Shown here piece by piece: positions 22,573-31,196 of a stretch of 32,883 bases of DNA. The translations under genes were made by a program, and so were the position numbers. Position 1 is the first letter of the stretch, and every line of letters starts with the position of its first letter. Under the pieces are notes generated by a model. That model searched no databases, was not told the origin of the DNA, and saw nothing but the letters and a program-made list of their open reading frames with translations. This DNA comes from an uncultured Lactobacillus sp. (GTDB lineage: Bacteria; Bacillota; Bacilli; Lactobacillales; Lactobacillaceae). Where the stretch lies: assembly GCA_945971245.1 (NCBI GenBank), contig CAMFOZ010000005.1, positions 1-32,883 on the forward strand, read 5' to 3'.

Positions 22573-24984
22573 TTACTTAAGACCCTTCCAAGTCCAGTTA
22601 GTAACTTCTGGTAAGTCCTTACCTTCTGAACGGATGTAGTGGTTGTGCTTGTTGATCATGTTGTCCATCTTGGCAACAAATGCAGCACTCTTCTGTTCGT
22701 AGCCAGGTACGCTTTGGATAGCGTCCTTAGCAAGGTGGAACCGGTCAAGTTCGTTCAATACACGCATGTCGAATGGCGTAGTGATGTCACCATTTTCTTC
22801 GTATGAGTGGATGTGAACGTTCCGGTTAGCACGGTCGAAGAACAGAGCTTGGATCATGTCACGGAAGCCGTGCCATGCGAAGATAACTGGCTTGTCCGTA
22901 GTGAAGTAACGGTTGAATTCAGCGTCAGTTAAGCCTTCTGGGTTCTTGTCAGTCTTCATCAACTTCATGATTTCGATGATGTTGATGTAACGAATCTTCA
23001 GTTCAGGGAAGTTGTCGTGAAGAATGTCGATAGCGGCAAGAGCTTCTTCAGTTGGTTCAGTACCAGCGGAAGCGAAGACAACATCTGGTTCACTACCTTG
23101 GTCAGTAGAAGCCCAGTCAATGTAGCCAAGACCGTTGTCAACCAATTCAGTAGCTTCGTCAATGGAGAACCATTGTGCACGTGGGTGCTTGGAAGTTACG
23201 AAGATGTTGATGCATTCTTGGTCGTTGAAGGCCTTGTTAGAAACAGCCATCAGTGAGTTAGTATCAGCTGGCAGGTATTCCTTAACGAGGTCTGGACGTT
23301 CCTTTTCGAACATGTGAGTCAACAGACCTGGATCTTGGTGAGTGTAACCATTGTGGTCTTGTTGGAAGACAGTTGAAGTATCAACGAAGTTCAATGCTGG
23401 GTATTGCTTACGCCAGTAGAGATCCTTAGCCTTCCGTAACCACTTCATGTGTTGAGTCAGCATTGAGTCAACAACACGACCGAATGATTCGTAGGTTGCG
23501 AAGAATCCGTGACGACCAGTCAGAGTGTAACCTTCAAGGAAACCTTCTGCTTGGTGTTCGGAAAGTTGTGAGTCGATAACACGGCCAGAGTGAGCAAGGT
23601 CTTCGTCGTTTGGTTCGTGAATACCTTCCATCCATTGACGCTTGTCGTTGTCAAGAAGATCGTAGAGCCGGTTAGACTTGGATTCGTCAGGACCGAAGCC
23701 ACGGAAAGTATCTGGGTTCAGTTCTGCCATCTTGCTGAGGTACTTACCCCATTCAAGCATGTCTTGCTTAATAACCGTACCTGGCTTTTGAACATCAACA
23801 GCGAAGTCACGGTAGTTAGGCAGGATAAGAGGCTTAGGATCCTTACCACCATTGGTGATTGGGTTCATTGCCATCCGCTTGTCACCATCTGGAGTGTTTT
23901 CTTCAACCAGAGCAACTGGGTGACCGTTTTCGTCGAACAGTTCTTCTGGCTTGTAGGACTTCATCCAGTCAACAAGCATGTCCTTGTGTTCCATGTCGTC
24001 TTGAGATACCGGAATAGGAATCTGGTGAGCACGGAATGAGTTTTCGATTGGGTTACCATCCAAGTCCTTCTTTGGACCAGTCCAGCCCTTTGGAACCCGG
24101 AAGATAATCATTGGCCATTGTGGCAGAGAGTCATCGTTGTTTTCACGGGCGTTCTTTTGGATAGCCTTGATGTCTTCGATAACCTTGTCCATGGTCTTAG
24201 CCATTTCTTCGTGAACTTCCATGTGGTCTTTGTAGCCACTGAATTCACCGTCACGGTCAGCTTCCTTGTATGCGGAAACGAAGTATGGCTTCCAGCCCAT
24301 ACCTTCGAAGTACTTAGTAAGTTCTTCGTCGCTCATCCGTGAAAGGATAGTAGGGTTAGAAATCTTGAATCCGTTAACTTGGATGATTGGTAATACCGCA
24401 CCATCCTTGATTGGGTTGATGAACTTGTCTGAGAACCATGAAGCAGCCAATGGACCAGTTTCAGCTTCACCATCACCAATTTCAACAGCAGCGATAACAT
24501 CTGGGTTATCTAAGATAGCACCAACACCGTGTGAAAGGGAGTAACCTAATTCCCCACCTTCGTGGATAGAACCAGGAACTTCTGGTGCGGCGTGTGAAGC
24601 GGTCCCACCTGGGAAACTGAAGTGCTTGAACAGCTTAGCCATACCCTTTTCATCCTGAGTAAATTCAGGGTAAATTTCAGTGTATGAACCGTCCAGGTAA
24701 GAGTTGTTCATCATAACTTGGCCACCGTGACCTGAACCTTCAATGTAGAACATGTCCAGACCGTACTTCTTAATAACCCGGTTTAAGTGGGCGTAAATGA
24801 AGTTTTGTGGAACAATAGTACCCCAGTGACCAATTGGCTTAGGCTTAACGTCTTCAGCCTTTAATGGCCGACGTAACAGTGGGTCGTCCATTAAGAACAG
24901 GGTACCGGCACTCAGGTAGTTAGCGGCGCGCCAGTAAGCGTCAACACTTTCCAAGTATTGCTTGGAATCGTAATCTACTGCCAT
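22573..24984 (-). CDS. xfp: Xylulose-5-phosphate/fructose-6-phosphate phosphoketolase
   Basis: A protein of 803 residues, the normal phosphoketolase length. The TPP-binding signature [11 protein letters not shown] (168-178) is present, as are GSGHGG (83-88) and the phosphoketolase-specific [16 protein letters not shown] followed by [10 protein letters not shown]. It cleaves xylulose 5-phosphate to acetyl phosphate and glyceraldehyde 3-phosphate, the central step of heterolactic fermentation. ATG 24984 (AVDYDSKQY) has AAGGAG 10 nt upstream; the open frame extends 17 codons further without support. Codon choice is strongly biased (GTT/GAA/AAG/CGT), as in highly expressed genes. It is monocistronic with its own promoter and terminator. 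Confidence 0.97.
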   Translation of the reverse strand: MAVDYDSKQYLESVDAYWRAANYLSAGTLFLMDDPLLRRPLKAEDVKPKPIGHWGTIVPQNFIYAHLNRVIKKYGLDMFYIEGSGHGGQVMMNNSYLDGSYTEIYPEFTQDEKGMAKLFKHFSFPGGTASHAAPEVPGSIHEGGELGYSLSHGVGAILDNPDVIAAVEIGDGEAETGPLAASWFSDKFINPIKDGAVLPIIQVNGFKISNPTILSRMSDEELTKYFEGMGWKPYFVSAYKEADRDGEFSGYKDHMEVHEEMAKTMDKVIEDIKAIQKNARENNDDSLPQWPMIIFRVPKGWTGPKKDLDGNPIENSFRAHQIPIPVSQDDMEHKDMLVDWMKSYKPEELFDENGHPVALVEENTPDGDKRMAMNPITNGGKDPKPLILPNYRDFAVDVQKPGTVIKQDMLEWGKYLSKMAELNPDTFRGFGPDESKSNRLYDLLDNDKRQWMEGIHEPNDEDLAHSGRVIDSQLSEHQAEGFLEGYTLTGRHGFFATYESFGRVVDSMLTQHMKWLRKAKDLYWRKQYPALNFVDTSTVFQQDHNGYTHQDPGLLTHMFEKERPDLVKEYLPADTNSLMAVSNKAFNDQECINIFVTSKHPRAQWFSIDEATELVDNGLGYIDWASTDQGSEPDVVFASAGTEPTEEALAAIDILHDNFPELKIRYINIIEIMKLMKTDKNPEGLTDAEFNRYFTTDKPVIFAWHGFRDMIQALFFDRANRNVHIHSYEENGDITTPFDMRVLNELDRFHLAKDAIQSVPGYEQKSAAFVAKMDNMINKHNHYIRSEGKDLPEVTNWTWKGLK

Positions 24985-25040
24985 CAAAAATACACTCCTT
25001 CTGAATAAATAAATACGTTCGTGTAATTCAAACAACTAAC

Positions 25041-25058
25041 GTAAATCATTCAATTTAC
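25041..25058. promoter_or_regulatory. Inverted repeat in the xfp leader
   Basis: GTAAAT-N6-ATTTAC lies just downstream of the xfp -10 on the minus strand, about where transcription begins. It is a candidate operator or a leader hairpin. Confidence 0.35.
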
Positions 25059-25065
25059 ATCTTTT

Positions 25066-25093
25066 ATGATAACCTGTTTTTATTTAAAGTCAA
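25066..25093 (-). promoter_or_regulatory. xfp promoter
   Basis: TTGACT (25093-25088), a 16-bp spacer and TATCAT (25071-25066) read on the minus strand, about 80 bp before the start codon. Confidence 0.6.
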
Positions 25094-25186
25094 CCTTTTT
25101 GAAAATTGATACGGTCCAATTAATGATTTCTTTACTTTTCTAACTGGGTGCACCACTTCCCATCCCCCGCAAATTCACATTTTTAA

Positions 25187-25220
25187 GTCCTTTAATAAAA
25201 GGACGTAATGATGCTAAAAT
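25187..25220 (+). promoter_or_regulatory. Promoter region with inverted repeat before the acyltransferase
   Basis: An extended -10, TGC followed by TAAAAT (25212-25220), is present. The perfect inverted repeat GTCCTTT-AATA-AAAGGAC (25187-25204) covers the -35 position, a typical operator placement. Confidence 0.45.
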
Positions 25221-25251
25221 CAACCTTAGATTAATGAAAGGCATGATTATT

Positions 25252-26364
25252 GTGGAGCATTTAGGTTCAACCGGCCAGGCCGATGTCGGTGATTTCGAGA
25301 AAATGTTTGCGGTCACCACGGTGATGATTCAATCGGTCATCACCTTTTTAATGCAAGCCCAGCCGTCGATCGGTCAACAATTCTTTTTGGGTGGTTTCTA
25401 CGAATTAGCCAAGTTTAGCGCGTCCGCCTTCATCTTTGGGATCCTGTTCTCAACAATCAGAACCCACCCCCACGCGACCTGGCGTAACTACCCACGCTTT
25501 ATGCGTAACCGGTGGCACGTCCTGTTCGTTCCTTCAATCCTCTGGACCACGGTCTACCTATTGTTTCTGCCCCAGCTGCAACAGCACGGGCACTACCGTA
25601 ACTGGACCAGTTTTGCCTGGCAGTTCATCAACGGCAACGCGGCTCCGCACCTCTGGTACAACGTGATGATGCTCCAGTTCATTATCATCATGCCCCTCTT
25701 CTGGATGCTTGCCCGCTGGATCGATCACCGGGCCGTTCGCGCCCTGGTCGCCTTTATTCTGGTGCTCATCTTCGAGTTTGGTTGGCACCTGACTTACGCA
25801 CTCCGGGTATTCCACGGTCCCGACGCTCAGCGCTGGTACCTGCTCGACCGGGTCTTCCCCAGTTTCCTGATCTTCGCCACCGCAGGGACGGTGTTGTGGC
25901 AGTGCTACCCTCAGTTATCTGAAATGCTCAAGCAGCACTGGTTGAGTCAGGTTGTCATCTGGTTGGCCCTCTTCTAATACGTTACCCTCAACTTCTTCAG
26001 CTATGGGATTCCGGTACGGCTCACCAACGCTCCCTACTACCTACCATCAATGATTTTTTACAATCTGGCCACGATCGGTTTAATCGCGACCTTCGCATTG
26101 TATATGCAGAAGTATCGTAACCAGTGGCTGCCAATGGTGCACTGGATCGCCCTCTATGCTCACCGGGCCTACCTTTCCCACGTCTTCTGGCTCTACTGGT
26201 GCTGGAAGTTATTGAACCCGTTGCACATACCACTAATGCTCCTCTTTCCCCTACTAATTCTATTAACAGTGGGGCTGGCCTTCCTGTCGGCATTTAGCTT
26301 CCACCTGATCTGGGTCAAGTTCAAAGACCTACTGGGTATTCACCGACACCTGACAAATGGTTAA
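25252..26364 (+). pseudogene. Acyltransferase-3 family membrane protein, interrupted by an in-frame stop
   Basis: Two consecutive open stretches (to 25977 and from 25978) are in the same frame and together make about 370 residues, the size of acyltransferase-3 (OafA/YrhL-like) proteins. Multiple hydrophobic segments alternate with basic loops on both sides of the break. The TAA at 25975-25977 follows WLALF and is followed directly by YVTLNFF, with no frameshift, so one base substitution explains the loss. The intact family moves acyl groups onto surface sugars or teichoic acid. GTG 25252 with AAAGG upstream is the likeliest start; ATG 25234 is an alternative. A sequencing error or recent mutation cannot be separated here. 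Confidence 0.8.
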
Positions 26365-26366
26365 TT

Positions 26367-26412
26367 AAAAAACGTCTCCCACGCTCATACCGAGCCATAG
26401 AAGACGTTTTAT
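26367..26412. terminator. Bidirectional intrinsic terminator
   Basis: AAAACGTCT pairs with AGACGTTTT around a long loop, with A and T flanks, between the convergent acyltransferase and GntR genes. Confidence 0.8.
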
Positions 26413-26419
26413 CATATTA

Positions 26420-27151
26420 TTAGCGTTCCTGATCCAGATTAACGAAGGTACTGTACTTCATGTACTGGTAGTGGATCCGCATGTTTGAAACCTCGAATGG
26501 TGTTCCATCATCGAGGAAGAAGACCCCACCCATCAGACCAACTGGCTCCGTGGCTTTCAGTCCCAACAGGCGCTGATCATTTTCATCTGACGGGGCCACG
26601 CTGATGGTCATGAACGACTTGGTAACCCGCTTACCCTTGCTCTCCTCCAGATAGTTGAAGATTGAGCTATCAACGATGGCTGGCGAGAGGGTTGGAATGA
26701 TCTTGATCGGAATAAAACCCGTCTCGATCATGAAGGGCTGCTGGTCAATCAGCCGTAGCCGTTTGATTTGGTAGACAAAATCATTATCATTAAGGAAGAG
26801 CTCCTCCTGAACATCAGGATTAGCCGGCACCACTTGATAGTCAAGCAGCTTGATGCTTTGCTTTTTACCATCAAGTTGGAAGCTATCCGTGACCCCCAGG
26901 TTGCTCCCCTCATAATGAAAGAGGGATTGATTTTTCAGATACAGTGGATTGATGAAGGTTCCCGATCCCCGCTTTTTGAAAATGATCCCCTGCTGAGCAA
27001 GGACCCCTAGTGCCCGCTTAATTGAGCTTCGGCTAACCCCGTAGTCCTCACTGAGGGTACGCTCATCCGGGAGCCGCATCCCTGGATACTGATTTTTCAG
27101 GATTTTTTGTTTTATATCACGCATCACGGAGCGATATACTAAATCTGCCAT
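26420..27151 (-). CDS. GntR/HutC-family regulator with UTRA domain
   Basis: A 243-residue protein. Residues 1-70 form a GntR winged helix: VMRDIKQKILKNQYPGMRLPDERTLSEDYGVSRSSIKRAL, then GIIFKKRGSGTFI. Residues about 85-240 are a UTRA effector domain (for example YQIKRLRLIDQQPFMIETGFIP), which in relatives binds sugar phosphates or other small metabolites. ATG 27151 has GAGGAG 8 nt upstream. The gene is divergent from ybaK, and the shared region carries paired AAAATTGGT repeats 21 bp apart. No sugar transport gene is adjacent, so the effector is unknown. Confidence 0.9.
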   Translation of the reverse strand: MADLVYRSVMRDIKQKILKNQYPGMRLPDERTLSEDYGVSRSSIKRALGVLAQQGIIFKKRGSGTFINPLYLKNQSLFHYEGSNLGVTDSFQLDGKKQSIKLLDYQVVPANPDVQEELFLNDNDFVYQIKRLRLIDQQPFMIETGFIPIKIIPTLSPAIVDSSIFNYLEESKGKRVTKSFMTISVAPSDENDQRLLGLKATEPVGLMGGVFFLDDGTPFEVSNMRIHYQYMKYSTFVNLDQER

Positions 27152-27184
27152 GTAATTAACTCCTCGGACCATAATAGATTAATT

Positions 27185-27214
27185 TTAACGATTAACTTCA
27201 CTTTCCAGTATAAC
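27185..27214 (+). promoter_or_regulatory. Putative ybaK promoter overlapping the GntR promoter
   Basis: TTAACG (27185-27190), an 18-bp spacer and TATAAC (27209-27214) read on the plus strand. On the minus strand a TATACT -10 occupies 27212-27207, so the divergent promoters overlap. Confidence 0.45.
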
Positions 27215-27224
27215 AGAACCTGTC

Positions 27225-27254
27225 AAAATTGGTACCTTATCGCTAAAAATTGGT
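27225..27254 (+). promoter_or_regulatory. Direct repeats, candidate GntR operator
   Basis: AAAATTGGT occurs at 27225-27233 and 27246-27254, 21 bp apart. TTGGT resembles half-sites of HutC/YvoA-type GntR operators. The pair lies downstream of the plus-strand -10. Confidence 0.5.
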
Positions 27255-27291
27255 CCGTTCCAGAAATAAAAATGAAAGGACTCAGTAGTAA

Positions 27292-27798
27292 ATGAGTAAG
27301 AAAAATAAAAAGAGCAAGCTGAAGAAGACCCAGGTTGAACAGATCCTGGACAAAAACCACATTGCCTACGAGCAGAAGGAATTTCCTACCCACCAGGATG
27401 GCGATGTCCGGACAATGACCGTGGATCACACCGGGATTGACGAGCACAACATCTACAAAACCCTCGTCCTGTCTGGACCGACCACGGGTCCATTGGTCGG
27501 CGTCGTTCCGATCGATAGCCACCTTGACGAAAAGAAGCTGGCCAAGGTTTCCGGTAACAAGAAGGTCGACATGGTCCCCCTTAAGAACCTGCTGAAGACG
27601 ACCGGCTACGTTCACGGTGCCAACACCCCGGTCGGGATCTACGAGAAGCACCACTACCCGATCTTCATTGATAACGCCGCCCAGGAACAGGGGGACATCT
27701 ACGTTTCCTCTGGTAAGATCGGTCGTTCCGTGAAGGTCAATGCTCAAGACCTGGCCAACCTGGTCCACGCCAAGTTCGCCGACCTGGAGCAACAGTGA
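27292..27798 (+). CDS. ybaK: YbaK/EbsC-type Cys-tRNA(Pro) deacylase
   Basis: A 168-residue protein with a very basic first 14 residues (KKNKKSKLKK), then a YbaK/ProX-like domain. Family features include KTLVL (about 62-66), a central VVPIDSHLDEKKLAKVSG region with the conserved basic residues, and GYVHGANTPVG (about 104-114) with the GxxxPxG-like loop. YbaK proteins hydrolyse Cys mischarged on tRNA-Pro. AAAGGA lies upstream of the ATG. The gene is divergent from the GntR regulator and followed by pepD. Confidence 0.85.
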   Translation: MSKKNKKSKLKKTQVEQILDKNHIAYEQKEFPTHQDGDVRTMTVDHTGIDEHNIYKTLVLSGPTTGPLVGVVPIDSHLDEKKLAKVSGNKKVDMVPLKNLLKTTGYVHGANTPVGIYEKHHYPIFIDNAAQEQGDIYVSSGKIGRSVKVNAQDLANLVHAKFADLEQQ

Positions 27799-27831
27799 TT
27801 AGATTGACCACTAATTAATAGACGCTTAAAA

Positions 27832-27837
27832 TATAAT
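27832..27837 (+). promoter_or_regulatory. -10-like TATAAT before pepD
   Basis: A consensus TATAAT lies 38 bp before the pepD start. No -35 is found at 16-18 bp (a TTGACC is 22 bp away), so this is tentative. Confidence 0.35.
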
Positions 27838-27874
27838 TTGTAACTTAAAGATTTTTTAGAAAGGTTCTGAAAAA

Positions 27875-29308
27875 ATGAAGAAAAACCTGTCCGCCTGCAC
27901 AACGGTGTTAGTCGGTAAGGACGCTACCATTGATGGTTCCACCATGGCCGCCCGGAACGATGATACTTTTGGTCCCCTTAACCCAATGAAGCTGGTTGCC
28001 TACCCGGCATACCACAACCACCCCAACCAGGTGAAGGCTTACCTGAACAAGTGCGTGGTTGACCGGCCCGCTGATGGCTACCGCTACCAAGGAACACCAA
28101 ACATTGACTACGTTCACGAAGGGGTCTTCGACGAAAGTGGTTTTAACGAGAAGAACGTCGGCATGAGTGCCACGGAAAGTGTCTACGCCAACGAACGGGT
28201 TCTGGCCTGCGACCCACTGAACACGGAGAGTGGGATCAACGAAGACCTGATTGTTGCCGCCACCTTACCATTCATTGACAGTGCCAAGGACGGGGTTCGC
28301 TACCTCGGTAAACTGATCAAGAAGTACGGTTCCGCTGAAGGTAACGGGGTCATCTTCTCTGACAAGAATGATATCTGGTACATGGAAATCGTTACCGGTC
28401 ACCACTGGGTTGCTGAACGGATTCCGGATGATGCCTACGCAGTCACTGGTAACCGGATTGCCATCCAGCAAGTTGACTTTGACGACACTGACAACTTCAT
28501 GTGGTCAGAGGGTATCCAAGAGTTTGTTGAATCCAACCACCTTAACCCCGACAAGCATGGTTGGGACTTCCGCCACATCTTCGGAACCGCGGACGTCTTC
28601 GATCAACACTACAACACACCACGGCAATGGTTCGGTCACAAGCTGCTTAACCCAAGCGTTGACCAGGATCCGCTGGACTTTGACCTACCATTCATCATGC
28701 GGACTGACCACAAGATTGCCTTGGAAGACGTTGAGAAGGTCCTCAGCAGCCACTACCAGGGTACTCCTTATGATCCGCTGGGCCACGGTACGGATGAAGA
28801 AAAGCACCTCTTCCGGCCAATTTCCCTTAACCGGACCCAGAACTCCCACGTTCTCCAGGTTCGACCTGATCTTCCTGAAGCAGCATCTACCATTCTGTGG
28901 ATGAGCTTCGGGGTACCAACCTTCACCCCATACGTACCGTTCTTCGGTAACGCAGATGATATCGACATTTCATACCGGGAAACTCCAATGAAGCTCGACA
29001 TGAACCTGAAGAGTGCCTACTGGATGTACCGGGCCCTGTCAATGATCGTGGAATCCCACCACGCCGAATTCTCCAAGGAAGACCTGGACTACCTCAAGGA
29101 TGCGCGTGAATACCTCTACCGGTGGGTTAACCAAACCGCTCCGCAGGTTGAAGGAATGGACGCTAAGCAGGCCAGTGAGTTTCTGAGCACGGAATCTCAC
29201 AAGATGGTCGCTGAGATGGCCAAGCGGACCAAGGCACTGATGGCCCAACTGATTATGCACGGGCTGGAGCTCTCTAAGCTGACCTTCATTATGGATAAGA
29301 ACCTTTAA
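27875..29308 (+). CDS. pepD: C69-family dipeptidase
   Basis: A 477-residue protein of the Ntn-hydrolase type. The short N-terminus ends at Cys 7 in LSACTTVLVGKDATIDGS; this Cys is the catalytic nucleophile of the C69 family. The next block, GSTMAARNDDT, is also conserved. It has the normal length for lactobacillar PepD, a cytoplasmic enzyme that splits a broad range of dipeptides to supply amino acids. In some relatives the leader is cleaved to expose the Cys; here only six residues precede it. AAAGG is 10 nt upstream of ATG. Confidence 0.93.
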   Translation: MKKNLSACTTVLVGKDATIDGSTMAARNDDTFGPLNPMKLVAYPAYHNHPNQVKAYLNKCVVDRPADGYRYQGTPNIDYVHEGVFDESGFNEKNVGMSATESVYANERVLACDPLNTESGINEDLIVAATLPFIDSAKDGVRYLGKLIKKYGSAEGNGVIFSDKNDIWYMEIVTGHHWVAERIPDDAYAVTGNRIAIQQVDFDDTDNFMWSEGIQEFVESNHLNPDKHGWDFRHIFGTADVFDQHYNTPRQWFGHKLLNPSVDQDPLDFDLPFIMRTDHKIALEDVEKVLSSHYQGTPYDPLGHGTDEEKHLFRPISLNRTQNSHVLQVRPDLPEAASTILWMSFGVPTFTPYVPFFGNADDIDISYRETPMKLDMNLKSAYWMYRALSMIVESHHAEFSKEDLDYLKDAREYLYRWVNQTAPQVEGMDAKQASEFLSTESHKMVAEMAKRTKALMAQLIMHGLELSKLTFIMDKNL

Positions 29309-29326
29309 TTACTAAATTTAATTATA

Positions 29327-29366
29327 GAAAAGCTCTGTACGGAATTTCGCGCACAGAGCTTTTTTA
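29327..29366. terminator. Bidirectional intrinsic terminator
   Basis: AAAAGCTCTGT pairs with ACAGAGCTTTT around a 14-nt loop, followed by a T run. It separates pepD from the convergent membrane protein gene. Confidence 0.9.
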
Positions 29367-29372
29367 GTAAAT

Positions 29373-30263
29373 TCATAATGCTAAGACCAGACCGATCATC
29401 ATGCCAATCCAGCACAGGGCCCCCACCGCAACAAACCAATTTTCGTGATTGGCCGCGTGCCCGTAACGAAAGTCGTTATGGTAACGTTGGCAGGCAGCGA
29501 TTACCATGGCACCGACTCCTAGGAAGATCCCGGCACATCCCCAGCAGATGCTCAATCGACTGAGAACGTCCTGCATCCACCGCTGGTAACAGCTGATAAT
29601 CCCCAGAAGGATGCTTGAAAACAGGGCCGCTAGCTCTGCCCCCACTAACATGTTATAGAGGGCACTCCGTTTGGCCAGTACGGTTACCATGAGCCGGGGA
29701 AGTTGCCAGAAACAGGCCGCCTGAATCAGAACTACCATAACCGTTGCCAGTAACCATCCCCATTGGGTACGACTATTGAAGAACAGGGGGATGGCCATCG
29801 CCATAATAGCCAGAGTGCTCGATCCAAGCCACAACGGCAGACGGTCTGGCGCCTGGTGAACACGGTCCACGAAATAGTTACCCAGTTTGGCCAAGGCAAA
29901 AGCCAGCACCAATAGGAGGATTACTAAAGGTGAAAACTGGCGGGGAAACAGGACTGTTGCCGGCTTTCCCCAAGCCAGCACAATCGTACAGATCAGGACC
30001 AGGGCATGAACGATCGCCAGGCCCCGGTTTCGCCCAGCATCAAGCCCGGGAACATACCGATAAATCAGTAATTGGTTGTAGGACCCGGCCACAACCCAAC
30101 ACAGGCCCAGCATCAACACCAGTTCCACCTGGTCCCCATCCGGGGCAACAATAGGGAGCCCACAGCCCTCAAGCATCCGAGCAAGGCACCAGTAGCCGGC
30201 ACCCCACGCTAACGGGAGTTGTGGTGTTAAGATCAACGGCTGGCGTGGCCAATTATCCGGCAA
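29373..30263 (-). CDS. Unidentified multi-pass membrane protein
   Basis: About 296 residues, dominated by eight to ten hydrophobic segments, Trp-rich, with small polar loops (APDGDQVE, VDRVHQAPDRLP). I do not recognise the family; the overall layout recalls TDT/SLAC1-like channels but no motif proves it. I favour TTG 30263 as start because AGAGGA lies about 10 nt upstream. A GTG three codons earlier is only 2 nt from that site. It is monocistronic, ended by the shared terminator, and divergent from the TIM-barrel gene. Confidence 0.65.
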   Translation of the reverse strand: MPDNWPRQPLILTPQLPLAWGAGYWCLARMLEGCGLPIVAPDGDQVELVLMLGLCWVVAGSYNQLLIYRYVPGLDAGRNRGLAIVHALVLICTIVLAWGKPATVLFPRQFSPLVILLLVLAFALAKLGNYFVDRVHQAPDRLPLWLGSSTLAIMAMAIPLFFNSRTQWGWLLATVMVVLIQAACFWQLPRLMVTVLAKRSALYNMLVGAELAALFSSILLGIISCYQRWMQDVLSRLSICWGCAGIFLGVGAMVIAACQRYHNDFRYGHAANHENWFVAVGALCWIGMMIGLVLAL

Positions 30264-30314
30264 GATTTTCACTTCCTCTCAATTTCACAAACATAATCTT
30301 ACCACACTAAAATC

Positions 30315-30323
30315 TGCTATTAT
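30315..30323 (+). promoter_or_regulatory. Extended -10 promoter of the TIM-barrel/AI-2E operon
   Basis: TGC followed by TATTAT (30318-30323), 38 bp before the start codon; no convincing -35. Confidence 0.4.
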
Positions 30324-30361
30324 TGAGATAAGTAATCTCTAACGAAGGAGTCCTATTAACA

Positions 30362-31195
30362 ATGTATCAACCAATTCTCGGTCTCAAGGGTAGCAGCGAT
30401 CGCGTGCAGATTGATGATCGCCTGCAGCATCAGCCAAAGGTCTACGAATTTTACACCGCGGCTAGCGACTTCACCACTGATGGTTACAAGCGACTCTATG
30501 ATGCCGTGCAATACGTGCAATCACGAGGGATCTCCCAGATTGTCCTCCACCATCCGATGAAGTTTGAAAATTACCACTCTGATGTTGTGGCTCCAGAAAA
30601 ATACTATCCGGGTCTCTACCGGTTTATTGAAACGACTACCGAACAGTTAATCCGCTTAGGACATGACCTCAACGTTCAAGTCCTGGTCCACGGTGGATAC
30701 TCCGGAGCCGAGGTCCAACATATGGTTGACCTTTACCCTAGCGTTGAGGCTGCCCGCCAGGCGGTATACGATCGGCTGGACCGCTTTAAAGATGAGGGCG
30801 GTGACCAAATTATGTTTGAAAACTCCATCGCCCCGGTCTTTGCCTACGGACACCCGGACCAGGAAGATGAGATCCTGGCCCACCACTACCGCCTGGCTTT
30901 TGACACCTCCCACTGTTTCATCGAGCTCCACGGTGACAACGCCGGTCTCCAGCGTTCGCTAAAGCACCTGGCACCGGATGTTGTTCACTATCACCTGGTG
31001 GACTCACTGGGGCAAACCCACGATAGCCTCCAACTAGGCACCGGGAAGATTGACTGGACAAAGGTCCTGCCTCTGCTCAACCCAAACGCCACCAGCATCT
31101 ACGAGATCAACCTGAAGGATCAAAACAATTGTGCCGAGCAGATGGCTAGTCACCGCTACCTAATGGGAATCTATCACCAACTAAAGGAGGAATAA
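30362..31195 (+). CDS. Sugar phosphate isomerase/epimerase-like TIM-barrel protein
   Basis: A 277-residue protein with the xylose-isomerase-like/AP-endonuclease-2 barrel. Metal-ligand segments appear in order at strand ends: IVLHHPMKFEN, LVHGGYSG, MFENSIAP (Glu), AFDTSHCFIE (Asp and His), HYHLVDS (His), then LGTGKIDWTKVLP and a final Glu in SIYEINLK. This supports a divalent-metal enzyme acting on a sugar or sugar phosphate, or a DNA endonuclease IV relative; the substrate cannot be inferred. AAGGAG precedes the ATG. The AI-2E transporter gene starts 1 bp after its stop, so the two are coupled. Confidence 0.75.
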   Translation: MYQPILGLKGSSDRVQIDDRLQHQPKVYEFYTAASDFTTDGYKRLYDAVQYVQSRGISQIVLHHPMKFENYHSDVVAPEKYYPGLYRFIETTTEQLIRLGHDLNVQVLVHGGYSGAEVQHMVDLYPSVEAARQAVYDRLDRFKDEGGDQIMFENSIAPVFAYGHPDQEDEILAHHYRLAFDTSHCFIELHGDNAGLQRSLKHLAPDVVHYHLVDSLGQTHDSLQLGTGKIDWTKVLPLLNPNATSIYEINLKDQNNCAEQMASHRYLMGIYHQLKEE

Positions 31196-31196
31196 T

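Noticed and set aside
22573..24984. Several open frames on both strands inside the phosphoketolase gene
   Set aside because: They are shadows produced by its biased codon use and have no ribosome binding sites.
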